Source: Tannerella sp. (GTDB taxonomy: Bacteria; Bacteroidota; Bacteroidia; Bacteroidales; Tannerellaceae). From it: a DNA stretch of 7,067 nt. The DNA lies in assembly GCA_031268395.1 (NCBI GenBank), contig JAIRXI010000005.1, positions 1 to 7,067 of the forward strand, written 5' to 3'. Both the position numbers and the translations under genes were made by a program. Below, piece by piece: positions 1 through 6,930 of the stretch; the first letter of the stretch is position 1; each line of letters begins with the position of its first letter. Below the pieces are notes generated by a model. It had not been told where the DNA came from. It saw only the letters and a program-made list of their open reading frames with translations, and did not search any database.

Positions 1-710
1 CCGGCGCGTTCTCTGTTTTGCATGATTTCAGTTTTTGTCCGCAACAGCAAAGTTTCTACCATGGTAGGGTCTTCGATGCGCGAGAGCGCCTTGCGACTTT
101 CGTCTTCGCGCCCTTTCAGGAGCAGCCAGCAGGGTGTTTCAGGCAGGAACCACATGCCGGCAAAAAGAATAATGGCTGGCGCCACACCGATATAAAACAT
201 AGGCCGCCAGCAAGAAAGATTCGCATCGTCAGCAAAAAACAGGTCGCTCAGATACGATACAAGGATGCCGATGGTTATCATCAGTTGGAACATCGAGACC
301 AGTCGTCCCCTGATTCGCGCCGGCGATATTTCGGCGATATAAAGCGGTACGGCGAACGACGAAACGCCGATGGCAATGCCCAGAAAAAGTCTCGCCGCAA
401 TCAGCTGTGCGGGCGAGACGGCCAGTCCCGACCATAACGCACCTGCGCCAAAAATCACGGCAGACGCCAAAATCACCTTGCGTCGTCCTAACAGGTCGGT
501 GATACGCCCGCAAAACAAAGCGCCGATGATGGCCCCTATCAGGCCGGCTGTCGTAATATTTTCCACCACAGCATCACTGACGCCGAAGTATGGCTGGAAG
601 TAAGGTATCGCGCCGGAAATTACGCCGGTATCAAAACCGAACAGCAGGCCGCCGGTGGCGGCAATCAGGGCGATGAAATAAATCAGATATTTATTGTATG
701 CGGTCTCCAT
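1..710 (-). CDS. MFS sugar porter (XylE-like sugar:H+ symporter), 3' part outside window
   Basis: This is the N-terminal 236 codons of an inner-membrane sugar transporter of the MFS sugar porter family; the rest runs off the left edge. Translation starts METAYNKYLIYFIALIAATG. Family signatures are in order. GGLLFGFDTGVISGA at residues 20-34 contains Asp27, which matches the proton-coupling Asp27 of E. coli XylE and favours proton symport over facilitated diffusion. GRITDLLGRRK at 68-78 is the loop 2-3 MFS signature. AEISPARIRGRLVS at 126-139 holds the conserved Arg near 134. PETPCWL at 190-196 closes TM6. About six membrane segments are present. In the usual PESPRWL signature the fifth residue is Arg; here it is Cys194 (codon TGC). 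The ATG lies 20 bases after the previous stop in an A/T-rich leader without Shine-Dalgarno. It is the last visible gene of the operon and presumably imports the sugar used by the upstream kinase and isomerases. Family is secure; the sugar transported is not known. Confidence 0.93.
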   Translation of the reverse strand, partial: METAYNKYLIYFIALIAATGGLLFGFDTGVISGAIPYFQPYFGVSDAVVENITTAGLIGAIIGALFCGRITDLLGRRKVILASAVIFGAGALWSGLAVSPAQLIAARLFLGIAIGVSSFAVPLYIAEISPARIRGRLVSMFQLMITIGILVSYLSDLFFADDANLSCWRPMFYIGVAPAIILFAGMWFLPETPCWLLLKGREDESRKALSRIEDPTMVETLLLRTKTEIMQNRERA

Positions 711-730
711 TGTATATTATTTTTATCATA
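711..730 (-). other. 20-base intergenic leader before the sugar porter
   Basis: This is the only gap between genes in the operon apart from the 5' end. It is almost entirely A/T, with no Shine-Dalgarno and no terminator hairpin, so the porter is very likely co-transcribed with the genes upstream. Initiation probably depends on the unstructured A/T-rich leader, as is known for Bacteroidota. Confidence 0.6.
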
Positions 731-1525
731 TTAGGGTACAAAATTGTTCCAAACCTCTTTCTTCGACTTCGGATCGGGAACGAAACGGAATATTTCCGGG
801 TCTTCCTCAAACAGGGTGTAGATGGGTGTTCCGCCCGTTATGGCCAGATCTTCGTAGCTGCGCGGTGATTTGACAGTCAGTTCGGAGGGATGATAGTGCG
901 GGTTGGCTATCCATTCCAGTTCGTTTCGCCCGTTATAGACCGGAAACCAGGCGATGCCCTGATGCCGTCGCACACCGTCGTAAATGAAGCCATAGTCACG
1001 GTCGCACCAGGCGCCGAATGTGAGCGGTTCGTCAAGCGAGGCACTCACGGTGGCGTGTAGCCAGTATGGTGGAACAATGACCACATCGCCGGGCGCAGCC
1101 TGTACGGCAAAGCATCGTCCCGGCTCGTCACCGTCTGATTCCTGCATGTAGATGATGGCTTTGCCCGACCATACTTCATACACTTCGGGCGTTGACGATC
1201 CACTATAGGAGGAAACTTTGTGAATGTGTCCCTGGCTGCGGACAGGCTCATTGCCGAGCTTTCCGGCAGAATAAGTAACAACGCCGTACAGCAGATGTAA
1301 TTCGTTCAGCAACCTGCGATGTTCGTTTTTTCCAACATCCATTGCAATGGCATACACCATCTCAGGCCCCTCGCAATGCGGATTCATCAGGCTGCTGCGG
1401 ATGTCGTCGAGCCGCCGGAGTTCTGCCTGTGGACCGAAGACGTTGCTGCCGTATGTAAATCCCATCGGATTCATCACCGGCTGTATGTCGATTCCCGGAT
1501 TAAATATGTCTTTCATTGCTCTCAT
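731..1525 (-). CDS. Divergent cupin-type phosphoglucose isomerase family protein (264 aa)
   Basis: This is probably a cytoplasmic metal-dependent sugar-phosphate isomerase of the cupin PGI family, normally interconverting glucose-6-phosphate and fructose-6-phosphate. The first cupin motif is GHIH at residues 99-102 followed by PEVYEVWSGKAIIYMQ. The second is PGDVVIVPPYWLHATVS at 145-161, very close to the PPYWAHRTV segment of the Pyrococcus furiosus enzyme as I recall it. Likely metal ligands are His100, His102, Glu114 and His157. Differences from the classic ~190-residue enzymes are clear. The protein is about 75 residues longer, with extra sequence at both ends. The gap from the second His to the Glu is 12 residues rather than 7. 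The DAGHDYG segment is replaced by DRDYGFIYDG (175-184). The ATG at 1525 overlaps the previous stop as ATGA and is preferred; an alternative start, MKDIF, lies three codons downstream. The metal site looks intact, but substrate could differ from glucose-6-phosphate. Confidence 0.8.
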   Translation of the reverse strand: MRAMKDIFNPGIDIQPVMNPMGFTYGSNVFGPQAELRRLDDIRSSLMNPHCEGPEMVYAIAMDVGKNEHRRLLNELHLLYGVVTYSAGKLGNEPVRSQGHIHKVSSYSGSSTPEVYEVWSGKAIIYMQESDGDEPGRCFAVQAAPGDVVIVPPYWLHATVSASLDEPLTFGAWCDRDYGFIYDGVRRHQGIAWFPVYNGRNELEWIANPHYHPSELTVKSPRSYEDLAITGGTPIYTLFEEDPEIFRFVPDPKSKKEVWNNFVP

Positions 1526-3282
1526 GCCTGATTACGGATATAAGCCTTGATGGTTGCGCAACGCTGTCCTTCCGATTCGCCGGAGGGACGAATGATGTAT
1601 TCGTCCACGCCTGCCGGTACGATGAACGTTTCGGCATAGTGTACGACAAACGGCTCGAAAGCATTGTGCGGACTTTCGACCGTCGCTTCACGCCCTTCGA
1701 TAAGGTTCAGCACGTTTACGCCTCCGCCAGTCCGGTGACGCACGGCGCCGGTAAACCGGTGGCGGCGGGTCTCGATAAATTCGCGTTCGTGCAGCCCGGT
1801 ACGTTCTTCCGTCCAGCCGTCGCCTTTGACGATTTCTTCCGCGCGATTCAGTATTTCCCGTTTTACCCACGATTCCGTACGGTTCCACTGTATCGAGCGC
1901 GCTCCGTGGTCGATGTTGAGCGGGCGCGGACGTCCGTCAAGTCCCAGCCGCCCCCAGTCCCAGAGCTTGAAAGTGAAGATAAAGGGCGTTGCACTGATTT
2001 CGAGTACCATTGAATTAGCGCCCGAACAGTGGACGGTACCTGCGGGAATCAATATGTGGTCGTGTTTTTTGATGGGATAACGACAGGCGTACTTTTCCGC
2101 GTCAAACGTCCCGCTCTTCTGCGCCGTCCGCAAGTCGGATAGCATGGCTTCGGGATTTACGCCGTCCTTCAATCCCAGGTAGACGCAGGCATCGTCGCCC
2201 GCGTCGAGTATGTAGTAGCTTTCATCCTGCGTATAGTGCATCCCGAACTTTTCCTGAATATATTCCGTTGGCGGATGCACCTGAAGGCTGAGGTTCCCGC
2301 CCTGCATGGTGTCCAGAAAGTCGAAGCGTATCGGAAATTCGTCGCCGAAACGTCCATGCACGGCGTCGCCCAGCAGTTCGCGCGGGTGGGCAAAGACAAG
2401 GTCGATGGCCGGAATCTCAAAACGTATGTCGCCGAAACCCAGCAGCAGGCTGTTTTCTTCGGGGACACAGTCGAAACACCAGGCATAGTTGACCGCCTTG
2501 CGGTCGAGGTCGAAGACTTCCTTCATCCACTGCCCGCCCCATGGTCCGGGGTCGAAGAAGGGCGCTACGCGGAAGGGACAACCGGCAGCCTTTGCCAGTC
2601 CTTCCTCGAACAGGCGGCGGGTAATCATTTTCGGACGTCCCGCCGCGCAGGTGTCCAGAACGTAGTCCCACCGTTTCATCAGCGACTTCTTGAAACGGTC
2701 GCAAATGCGCCAGTCTACGAAGAAAGCGCGTTTGTACTGCAGCGAAGCGCGTTCGTCCCGGTTGCCGGCGCCGGTGTTGGCAACCTCGCTACGACGGAAG
2801 CGCTGCTGTATTTCCCAGCGCGCCATGTCGGCGTAGATGAGCAACCGGGCATCGGGACACACATGCGCTGCGCCTGTTCCGACGATGAACGTTACATCCG
2901 CCTGTTGCGACCGTATCTGCCGGCGGAGATCTTCCGTCCGCACCGGGTCAAAATAGCTGTCGATATTATGACGGGTCATGTAGCCGAACAGTTCGTCGCC
3001 GGTAATGTCGTCACGGAAAAAGTTGTTGATTTCAGCCGCCGGTTTCATTGCGCCGGCAGACCGCACGACCGTTGCTTGCTCAAAACGGCTTTGCAGGGCT
3101 TCGACGATTTCATCTTCCAGCACGCCTTGATAACATTCGATGACGACGGTCGCCGGCGAACTTCCCGGCGACATCAGCCGGAGTTTTATCCCGTCACAGA
3201 TGGCGTCCCAGCCGGCCAGGCAATCGTCAGAACGGTCGGATACGCGAATGTACGGATATTTGTCGTAATTGGATTTGTTCAT
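1522..3282 (-). CDS. Class I mannose-6-phosphate isomerase-like protein with long N-terminal extension (586 aa)
   Basis: The C-terminal ~350 residues form a class I phosphomannose isomerase, a zinc-dependent cupin enzyme converting mannose-6-phosphate to fructose-6-phosphate. Signatures are LSLQVHP at 331-337, DESYYILDA at 353-361, IPAGTVHCSGAN at 412-423 with LEIS at 427-430, and WDWGRLGLDGRPRP at 441-454. The predicted zinc ligands Gln334, His336, Glu354 and His418 are all present, so the enzyme is likely active. Residues 1 to about 230 have no counterpart in the ~390-residue E. coli ManA. This part contains IVGTGAAHV (133-141) and LLIYADMARWEIQ (147-159), which recall nucleoside-kinase-like folds, but no Walker A GxxxxGK[ST] is present. 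The ATG at 3282 is chosen because it makes an exact ATGA overlap with the kinase gene. An in-frame extension to 3384 merely reads the antiparallel-free overlap of the kinase gene and is not credible. Long PMIs of this kind occur in Bacteroidetes and Firmicutes (recalled, unchecked). Real substrate may be another 6-phospho-hexose. Confidence 0.87.
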   Translation of the reverse strand: MNKSNYDKYPYIRVSDRSDDCLAGWDAICDGIKLRLMSPGSSPATVVIECYQGVLEDEIVEALQSRFEQATVVRSAGAMKPAAEINNFFRDDITGDELFGYMTRHNIDSYFDPVRTEDLRRQIRSQQADVTFIVGTGAAHVCPDARLLIYADMARWEIQQRFRRSEVANTGAGNRDERASLQYKRAFFVDWRICDRFKKSLMKRWDYVLDTCAAGRPKMITRRLFEEGLAKAAGCPFRVAPFFDPGPWGGQWMKEVFDLDRKAVNYAWCFDCVPEENSLLLGFGDIRFEIPAIDLVFAHPRELLGDAVHGRFGDEFPIRFDFLDTMQGGNLSLQVHPPTEYIQEKFGMHYTQDESYYILDAGDDACVYLGLKDGVNPEAMLSDLRTAQKSGTFDAEKYACRYPIKKHDHILIPAGTVHCSGANSMVLEISATPFIFTFKLWDWGRLGLDGRPRPLNIDHGARSIQWNRTESWVKREILNRAEEIVKGDGWTEERTGLHEREFIETRRHRFTGAVRHRTGGGVNVLNLIEGREATVESPHNAFEPFVVHYAETFIVPAGVDEYIIRPSGESEGQRCATIKAYIRNQA

Positions 3283-4232
3283 AATGATTCGTTTAGTTTC
3301 AATAATCTGTATTCCATGCCGAGTATTGCGGCGCTGTCGCCCAGTCCGGAGACTACGAGGCGGACTTTTCCCGAAGGACACCACGCCAAAGCGTCGACAC
3401 GCTCTTGCAGAAGGGGTATGATGATGTCGCAGCTTTGCATGATGCCGCCTCCCAGAATCACAATTTCAGGGTCGTAGGCGTGGATGTAGCTGACGATTCC
3501 AGCTGCCCAAATGTCCATACAATGATTGCATATCGCAATGGAATCCGCATCCCCTTCTCGCCATAAGGCAAAGAGGCGGCTGAAATTGTATACGTCCGTC
3601 TGCTTATGGTATTTATCGGACAGGGTAACATCTTCGCGGATAATTTTCGCAAGGAACGATGACGATGCCAAAGCCTCGACACATCCCTTGTTTCCGCACG
3701 AACACCGGCGTCCCCGGTAATCGACAACGAAATGTCCTCCCAGCGAACCGGCCTGGAAATGCTTTCCGTAAAGCGGTTGCCCGTCCAGCACGACGCCCGT
3801 GCCGATGCCTGTGCCTATCGTGACCATCACCACGTTTTCATAACCGCGACCTGCGCCGTACCGCCATTCGCCCAGCGTGGCGGCTCGCGCGTCGTTGTCC
3901 ATGCAGAACGGCAGGCCCCAGCGACGCTTTACCCATGCCGGAAAATCCGTCTCCTTCGCATCGTCGTACTTGTTGTTGGTCGAAACAACCGTAGCGTTCA
4001 CGGGGTTTACGATACCCGGAAAAGCCAGACCTATCCCCGACAACTGCGACGGAAAGACCTCGTTTTCATTTAGTAAATCGTCGATAACGCTTTCTATATG
4101 TTGAAGATTGGATTTTATTGTTTCCGGTTCGGCGGGGAAAGATTTGAATCCGGCAATCTTTCCCGCCTGTACCAGGCCTGTCTTGATGATAGTTCCTCCC
4201 AGGTCTATTGCTATGTTGTACATTTGTTTCAT
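3279..4232 (-). CDS. ROK-family sugar kinase (317 aa)
   Basis: This is a cytoplasmic ATP-dependent hexose kinase of the ROK family. The phosphate-binding IDLGGTIIKTG lies at residues 9-19. MDNDARAATLGE at 111-122 carries the likely catalytic base Asp114. TIGTGIGTGVV at 138-148 is the ATP/sugar loop. The ROK zinc motif is complete: His167, then CSCGNKGC with Cys177, Cys179 and Cys184, followed by VEA. ILGGGI at 259-264 is the C-terminal nucleotide-binding segment. Length is typical for ROK kinases. The sugar-contact E-x-G-H motif common in glucokinase-type ROKs reads S-L-G-G-H (163-167), so the usual Glu is absent; this may change sugar preference. The start MKQMYNIAI at 4232 is preferred over an upstream ATG at 4265 because it forms an ATGA overlap with the isomerase stop and trims non-conserved residues. 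Its neighbours suggest that it makes the 6-phosphate consumed by the adjacent isomerases. The exact sugar cannot be read from sequence. Confidence 0.92.
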   Translation of the reverse strand: MKQMYNIAIDLGGTIIKTGLVQAGKIAGFKSFPAEPETIKSNLQHIESVIDDLLNENEVFPSQLSGIGLAFPGIVNPVNATVVSTNNKYDDAKETDFPAWVKRRWGLPFCMDNDARAATLGEWRYGAGRGYENVVMVTIGTGIGTGVVLDGQPLYGKHFQAGSLGGHFVVDYRGRRCSCGNKGCVEALASSSFLAKIIREDVTLSDKYHKQTDVYNFSRLFALWREGDADSIAICNHCMDIWAAGIVSYIHAYDPEIVILGGGIMQSCDIIIPLLQERVDALAWCPSGKVRLVVSGLGDSAAILGMEYRLLKLNESL

Positions 4233-4792
4233 ATCAATACTAATTCCGGGAAACCTTTTATGCATATCAGTCTGCCGGCAAAGCCGTTTTCAGCTATTTC
4301 GCCGTAGTTGTGCCCGGCATCGGACGGCCAGCAGGCGGCAAAAGATAACAGACCGTCGCCGGTGTTTGCGACACGGTGCGCCACGCCTCCGGGTATGTAG
4401 TGCAGACTGCCGGGCGACATCTTTTCTGCCCTGACATTGCGCTGCCCGTCCATGAACAGGAGCATGCCCTCGCCGGTCAGTCCCCAGTAAAACTCCGCCC
4501 TGTCGCGCGCGGCATGGAAATGTCCTTTTGTCATAAAATATTCGTCGCCGACTTTTCCGGGATACAGCGACGTGATACCAAAATACAAGCCTCCCGGCGT
4601 ACCTTCGGGTACGGGTAAAAAACTTTTCACTTCATAGACAATGGCGTCCGGCGACATTGCGTCCAAAGCCGCCGTGTCGCGGAAAATACCTTTCAAATCC
4701 TTTGCTCTCCGGGTCGCGCTCTCCACACCTTCGCCAATCAGATGATTGCCGGTGAAGAAAAGGGCCGGCTGGTTGATTGTTAAACTGCTCAT
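4229..4792 (-). CDS. Cupin-type (archaeal-type) phosphoglucose isomerase
   Basis: This 187-residue protein is a cytoplasmic metal-dependent isomerase of the small cupin PGI family, which interconverts glucose-6-phosphate and fructose-6-phosphate and is unrelated to classical Pgi. Its length matches the ~190-residue Pyrococcus/Thermococcus enzymes. FMTKGHFHAARDRAEFYWGL at 86-105 and PGGVAHRVANTGD at 134-146 supply predicted ligands His91, His93, Glu100 and His139. These have the same spacing as His88, His90, Glu97 and His136 of the P. furiosus enzyme (recalled). SDAGHNYGEIAENGF at 157-171 matches the family's conserved DAGHDYG...EKGF block, keeping His161 and Tyr163. Position 155, just before PSDAG, is Trp where I recall Tyr in the archaeal protein. 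The ATG at 4792 overlaps the glycosidase stop as ATGA, and its own TGA overlaps the kinase ATG. Substrate is likely a hexose-6-phosphate; the glucose/fructose assignment rests on family membership only. Confidence 0.92.
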   Translation of the reverse strand: MSSLTINQPALFFTGNHLIGEGVESATRRAKDLKGIFRDTAALDAMSPDAIVYEVKSFLPVPEGTPGGLYFGITSLYPGKVGDEYFMTKGHFHAARDRAEFYWGLTGEGMLLFMDGQRNVRAEKMSPGSLHYIPGGVAHRVANTGDGLLSFAACWPSDAGHNYGEIAENGFAGRLICIKGFPELVLI

Positions 4793-6930
4793 GGGTGTAA
4801 TTGTATCGTCACCGTATTTGATTTTTTTGCATCTAATTTCAGCAGGGACGCACCAGACATTGTACCCCAGTCGCCCAGATGTACATATATACCCTTGCAG
4901 GATGGGTCAGACAGCGGATCTACTACCAATGAGGCTTCCGTACCCTGTGCATTTACCTGGAAAACAAAAGACAATTTTCCAAACGGAGTGGCAATGTCCT
5001 TCAGGCTTGTCTTCATGCCTGCCTGACGCCATCCGGGCGGAAATCCTTCCAACAGATGCAATTCATTACCTCTGTCCAGCGCCAGCAAGTGAACCGCGAG
5101 AGTGGAAAAGAGCGCGCTAGCCCAGTTGTGCGGCATGTCACCTACATACTTGCTGGGCGTCAGGTCGCGGGGAGAATGTTCCTCACGCCAGTTGTAGACA
5201 GGTGAAGCGTGATTGGCAAAGGCATACAGCGATTCATAAGCCCGCCGGCTTTCGCCCATCCACAGACAGGCGTGTCCGTAAAATCCGGCAAAATAACTCC
5301 AGATTCCGTCAATAGCCCAACCGGTGCCCATCACCATGCCTTCCTGAAGTGTGGTGTGCAGCATGTTCATGGTTCCTACGGCCACGGGGTCGTCCTGCGG
5401 AAATATCTGTCCCGGATAGACGCTCTGGCAGAAAGCCCACTGTGCACGCTGAGGCAGGGAATGATATTTCGGATCCATCGGTATCGGAAGATAACGGTTT
5501 CCAAACGAATCGACGGCCATATCACGTTCGGCCGCCTTTTTGAAGGTGGCGAAGAAGTCGTCGTATTCGGACTGCAAGGCTACGGCATCTTTCTTTTCTC
5601 CCAGCCATTCTGCGGCCTGTATCATGGCTTTCAGACCGGCCAGGTTCCAGTAAATATTCGTATATTCCGCCTTATCTTCGGCGCCCCACAATCCGCCGTC
5701 AATTTGTCCCGGAGGAATCAGTCCATCGTCCAACGGAATGTTGTTTGTCAAGGTCGTTGCACGCAGTTCCTTAATGAAATCTACCGACTTCAAGAGTTTT
5801 GTCCATACGGATTTCAGCCATACCTTGTCCTGCGTCAGCATGGCATGACGGACGCAAGTCCACAACACGATGCCGTTCTCTTTCCAGTAAGTGGGTTCCA
5901 TGACCTCAAATTTGCCGTTTTCTTTCTGAAAGGATAACGTATATTCTATACCCTCGCGGGCGGCTACCCCCCGGCCGAATACTGTTGCAGCTTCCAACAG
6001 GGTTGCACCGTCGGAGATCCATAATCCCCGGTAACAGGTAGGGCCTACCTGAAAGGAAATCTTTCCGTTTTTGATTTCCCGCGCCTGCCAGATGCCTCGC
6101 AACGAGGCGTCCGTCAGATGCTGAATCTCCCGGTCGGGCACGGAAATATAACCGTAGGGGATATCCGTACCCGTTTCCCAGTAAGTAATCATTTCGGTTC
6201 TGATTTCATTGATTTGGCTTCGCAAGGCGTTCGCATCGTTTTTGAATCTGTCTGCCAATACGGAAGGCCGTCCGTTGTCGTACAGTACGACGATTTGCTT
6301 CGTTTCGCCCGGAGCTACCACTACCGGCTCCAAAGCAATCAGTGTCTTGGAATCATTCAGGTTTTGTCTGACCTGTACCGGTTTCAGGTCTGTAATGACC
6401 TGGGCTTGACCATGGACAAACGCCGCGCGGCCGGCAACTTCGGTCTTTTGTTCATCATTGGCATTGATAATCAATACCGGATTCAACGTCAGCGTGCGAT
6501 TCGTCGGATTGCTGACGGTTGTCAGGATCACGTCTTCCCGGTTCCCTTTGTTAGTAGGGATTTGGTTTCTAACGTAGTCTTGGGCAACGGCAAAGGCTTC
6601 CTGAGTAATGTTTATTCCTGAAAAGGAGGCTTCGGTAATAACCAGTGGTACTCGTGCGGAATATAGCCGCTGGCCTGTGAATTTCATGTTTTCATCGGCA
6701 AGAAACTGTATCGCCGTGCCAAATCCGCCAACATAATTAAAAAATTCTCCCTTACGGTAATCGGTTAGCAACTGGCCGAGAGGCCCAATCAGCGTCTTGC
6801 AGGTATCGTCCGGCAATCCGATGCAGGAAACATGCCACTGCGGCGCATAACGATAATCTACCTGCTGAAATTGTGCGACAACCGGTATCGCACATATAAT
6901 TATAAAAATAGATATAACTGTTCGTTTCAT
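4789..6930 (-). CDS. Exported six-hairpin glycosidase-like protein, family not assigned (713 aa)
   Basis: This is probably a periplasmic or cell-surface glycoside hydrolase that starts the pathway. MKRTVISIFIIICAIPVVA is a Sec signal peptide (basic start, hydrophobic core, VVA before Gln20); Cys13 sits in the core without a lipobox, so a lipoprotein is unlikely. Residues ~21-255 look like a beta-rich N-terminal domain (conserved-looking CIGLPDDTCKTLIG at 36-49). About 265-620 is a helical (alpha/alpha)6 toroid rich in Trp and Gly, with RGLWISDGATLLEAA (301-315), PTYWKENGIVLW (346-357), WREEHSP (581-587) and HNWASALFSTLAVHLL (601-616). The stretch ~630-713 is a C-terminal beta domain after the EGFPPGW turn (628-634). 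Asp307, Glu345, Glu583 and Glu584 are candidate acid/base residues, proposed only from their setting in Trp-rich motifs. The layout resembles GH78/GH63/GH65-like six-hairpin enzymes, but I cannot place it in a CAZy family. It is the first gene of the visible operon and its stop overlaps the next ATG. Confidence 0.72.
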   Translation of the reverse strand: MKRTVISIFIIICAIPVVAQFQQVDYRYAPQWHVSCIGLPDDTCKTLIGPLGQLLTDYRKGEFFNYVGGFGTAIQFLADENMKFTGQRLYSARVPLVITEASFSGINITQEAFAVAQDYVRNQIPTNKGNREDVILTTVSNPTNRTLTLNPVLIINANDEQKTEVAGRAAFVHGQAQVITDLKPVQVRQNLNDSKTLIALEPVVVAPGETKQIVVLYDNGRPSVLADRFKNDANALRSQINEIRTEMITYWETGTDIPYGYISVPDREIQHLTDASLRGIWQAREIKNGKISFQVGPTCYRGLWISDGATLLEAATVFGRGVAAREGIEYTLSFQKENGKFEVMEPTYWKENGIVLWTCVRHAMLTQDKVWLKSVWTKLLKSVDFIKELRATTLTNNIPLDDGLIPPGQIDGGLWGAEDKAEYTNIYWNLAGLKAMIQAAEWLGEKKDAVALQSEYDDFFATFKKAAERDMAVDSFGNRYLPIPMDPKYHSLPQRAQWAFCQSVYPGQIFPQDDPVAVGTMNMLHTTLQEGMVMGTGWAIDGIWSYFAGFYGHACLWMGESRRAYESLYAFANHASPVYNWREEHSPRDLTPSKYVGDMPHNWASALFSTLAVHLLALDRGNELHLLEGFPPGWRQAGMKTSLKDIATPFGKLSFVFQVNAQGTEASLVVDPLSDPSCKGIYVHLGDWGTMSGASLLKLDAKKSNTVTIQLHP

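Noticed and set aside
1516..2013. Plus-strand open frame of 165 codons
   Set aside because: It is antisense to the end of the PMI gene, whose conserved sequence continues through here.
3283..3384. 34-codon N-terminal extension of the PMI-like protein
   Set aside because: It lies inside the C-terminal coding part of the kinase in another frame, with low-complexity Arg-rich sequence. The ATG at 3282 gives a clean ATGA junction.
2236..3477. Long open frame on the plus strand (413 codons) opposite the isomerase and kinase
   Set aside because: It is antisense to two genes with complete family motifs, its translation shows no recognisable domain, and it crosses the gene boundary. It is a by-product of codon bias.
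4233..4265. Upstream ATG for the ROK kinase (11 extra residues)
   Set aside because: The extra residues precede the normal ROK start and overlap the isomerase gene; the ATG at 4232 matches the overlap pattern of the whole operon.
5209..5937. Plus-strand open frame of 242 codons
   Set aside because: It lies entirely antisense inside the glycosidase gene and has no recognisable motif.
6892..6894. Lipoprotein reading of the glycosidase signal peptide at Cys13
   Set aside because: The preceding residues are III, which lack the small residue needed at -1 of a lipobox; VVA before Gln20 fits ordinary signal peptidase cleavage.
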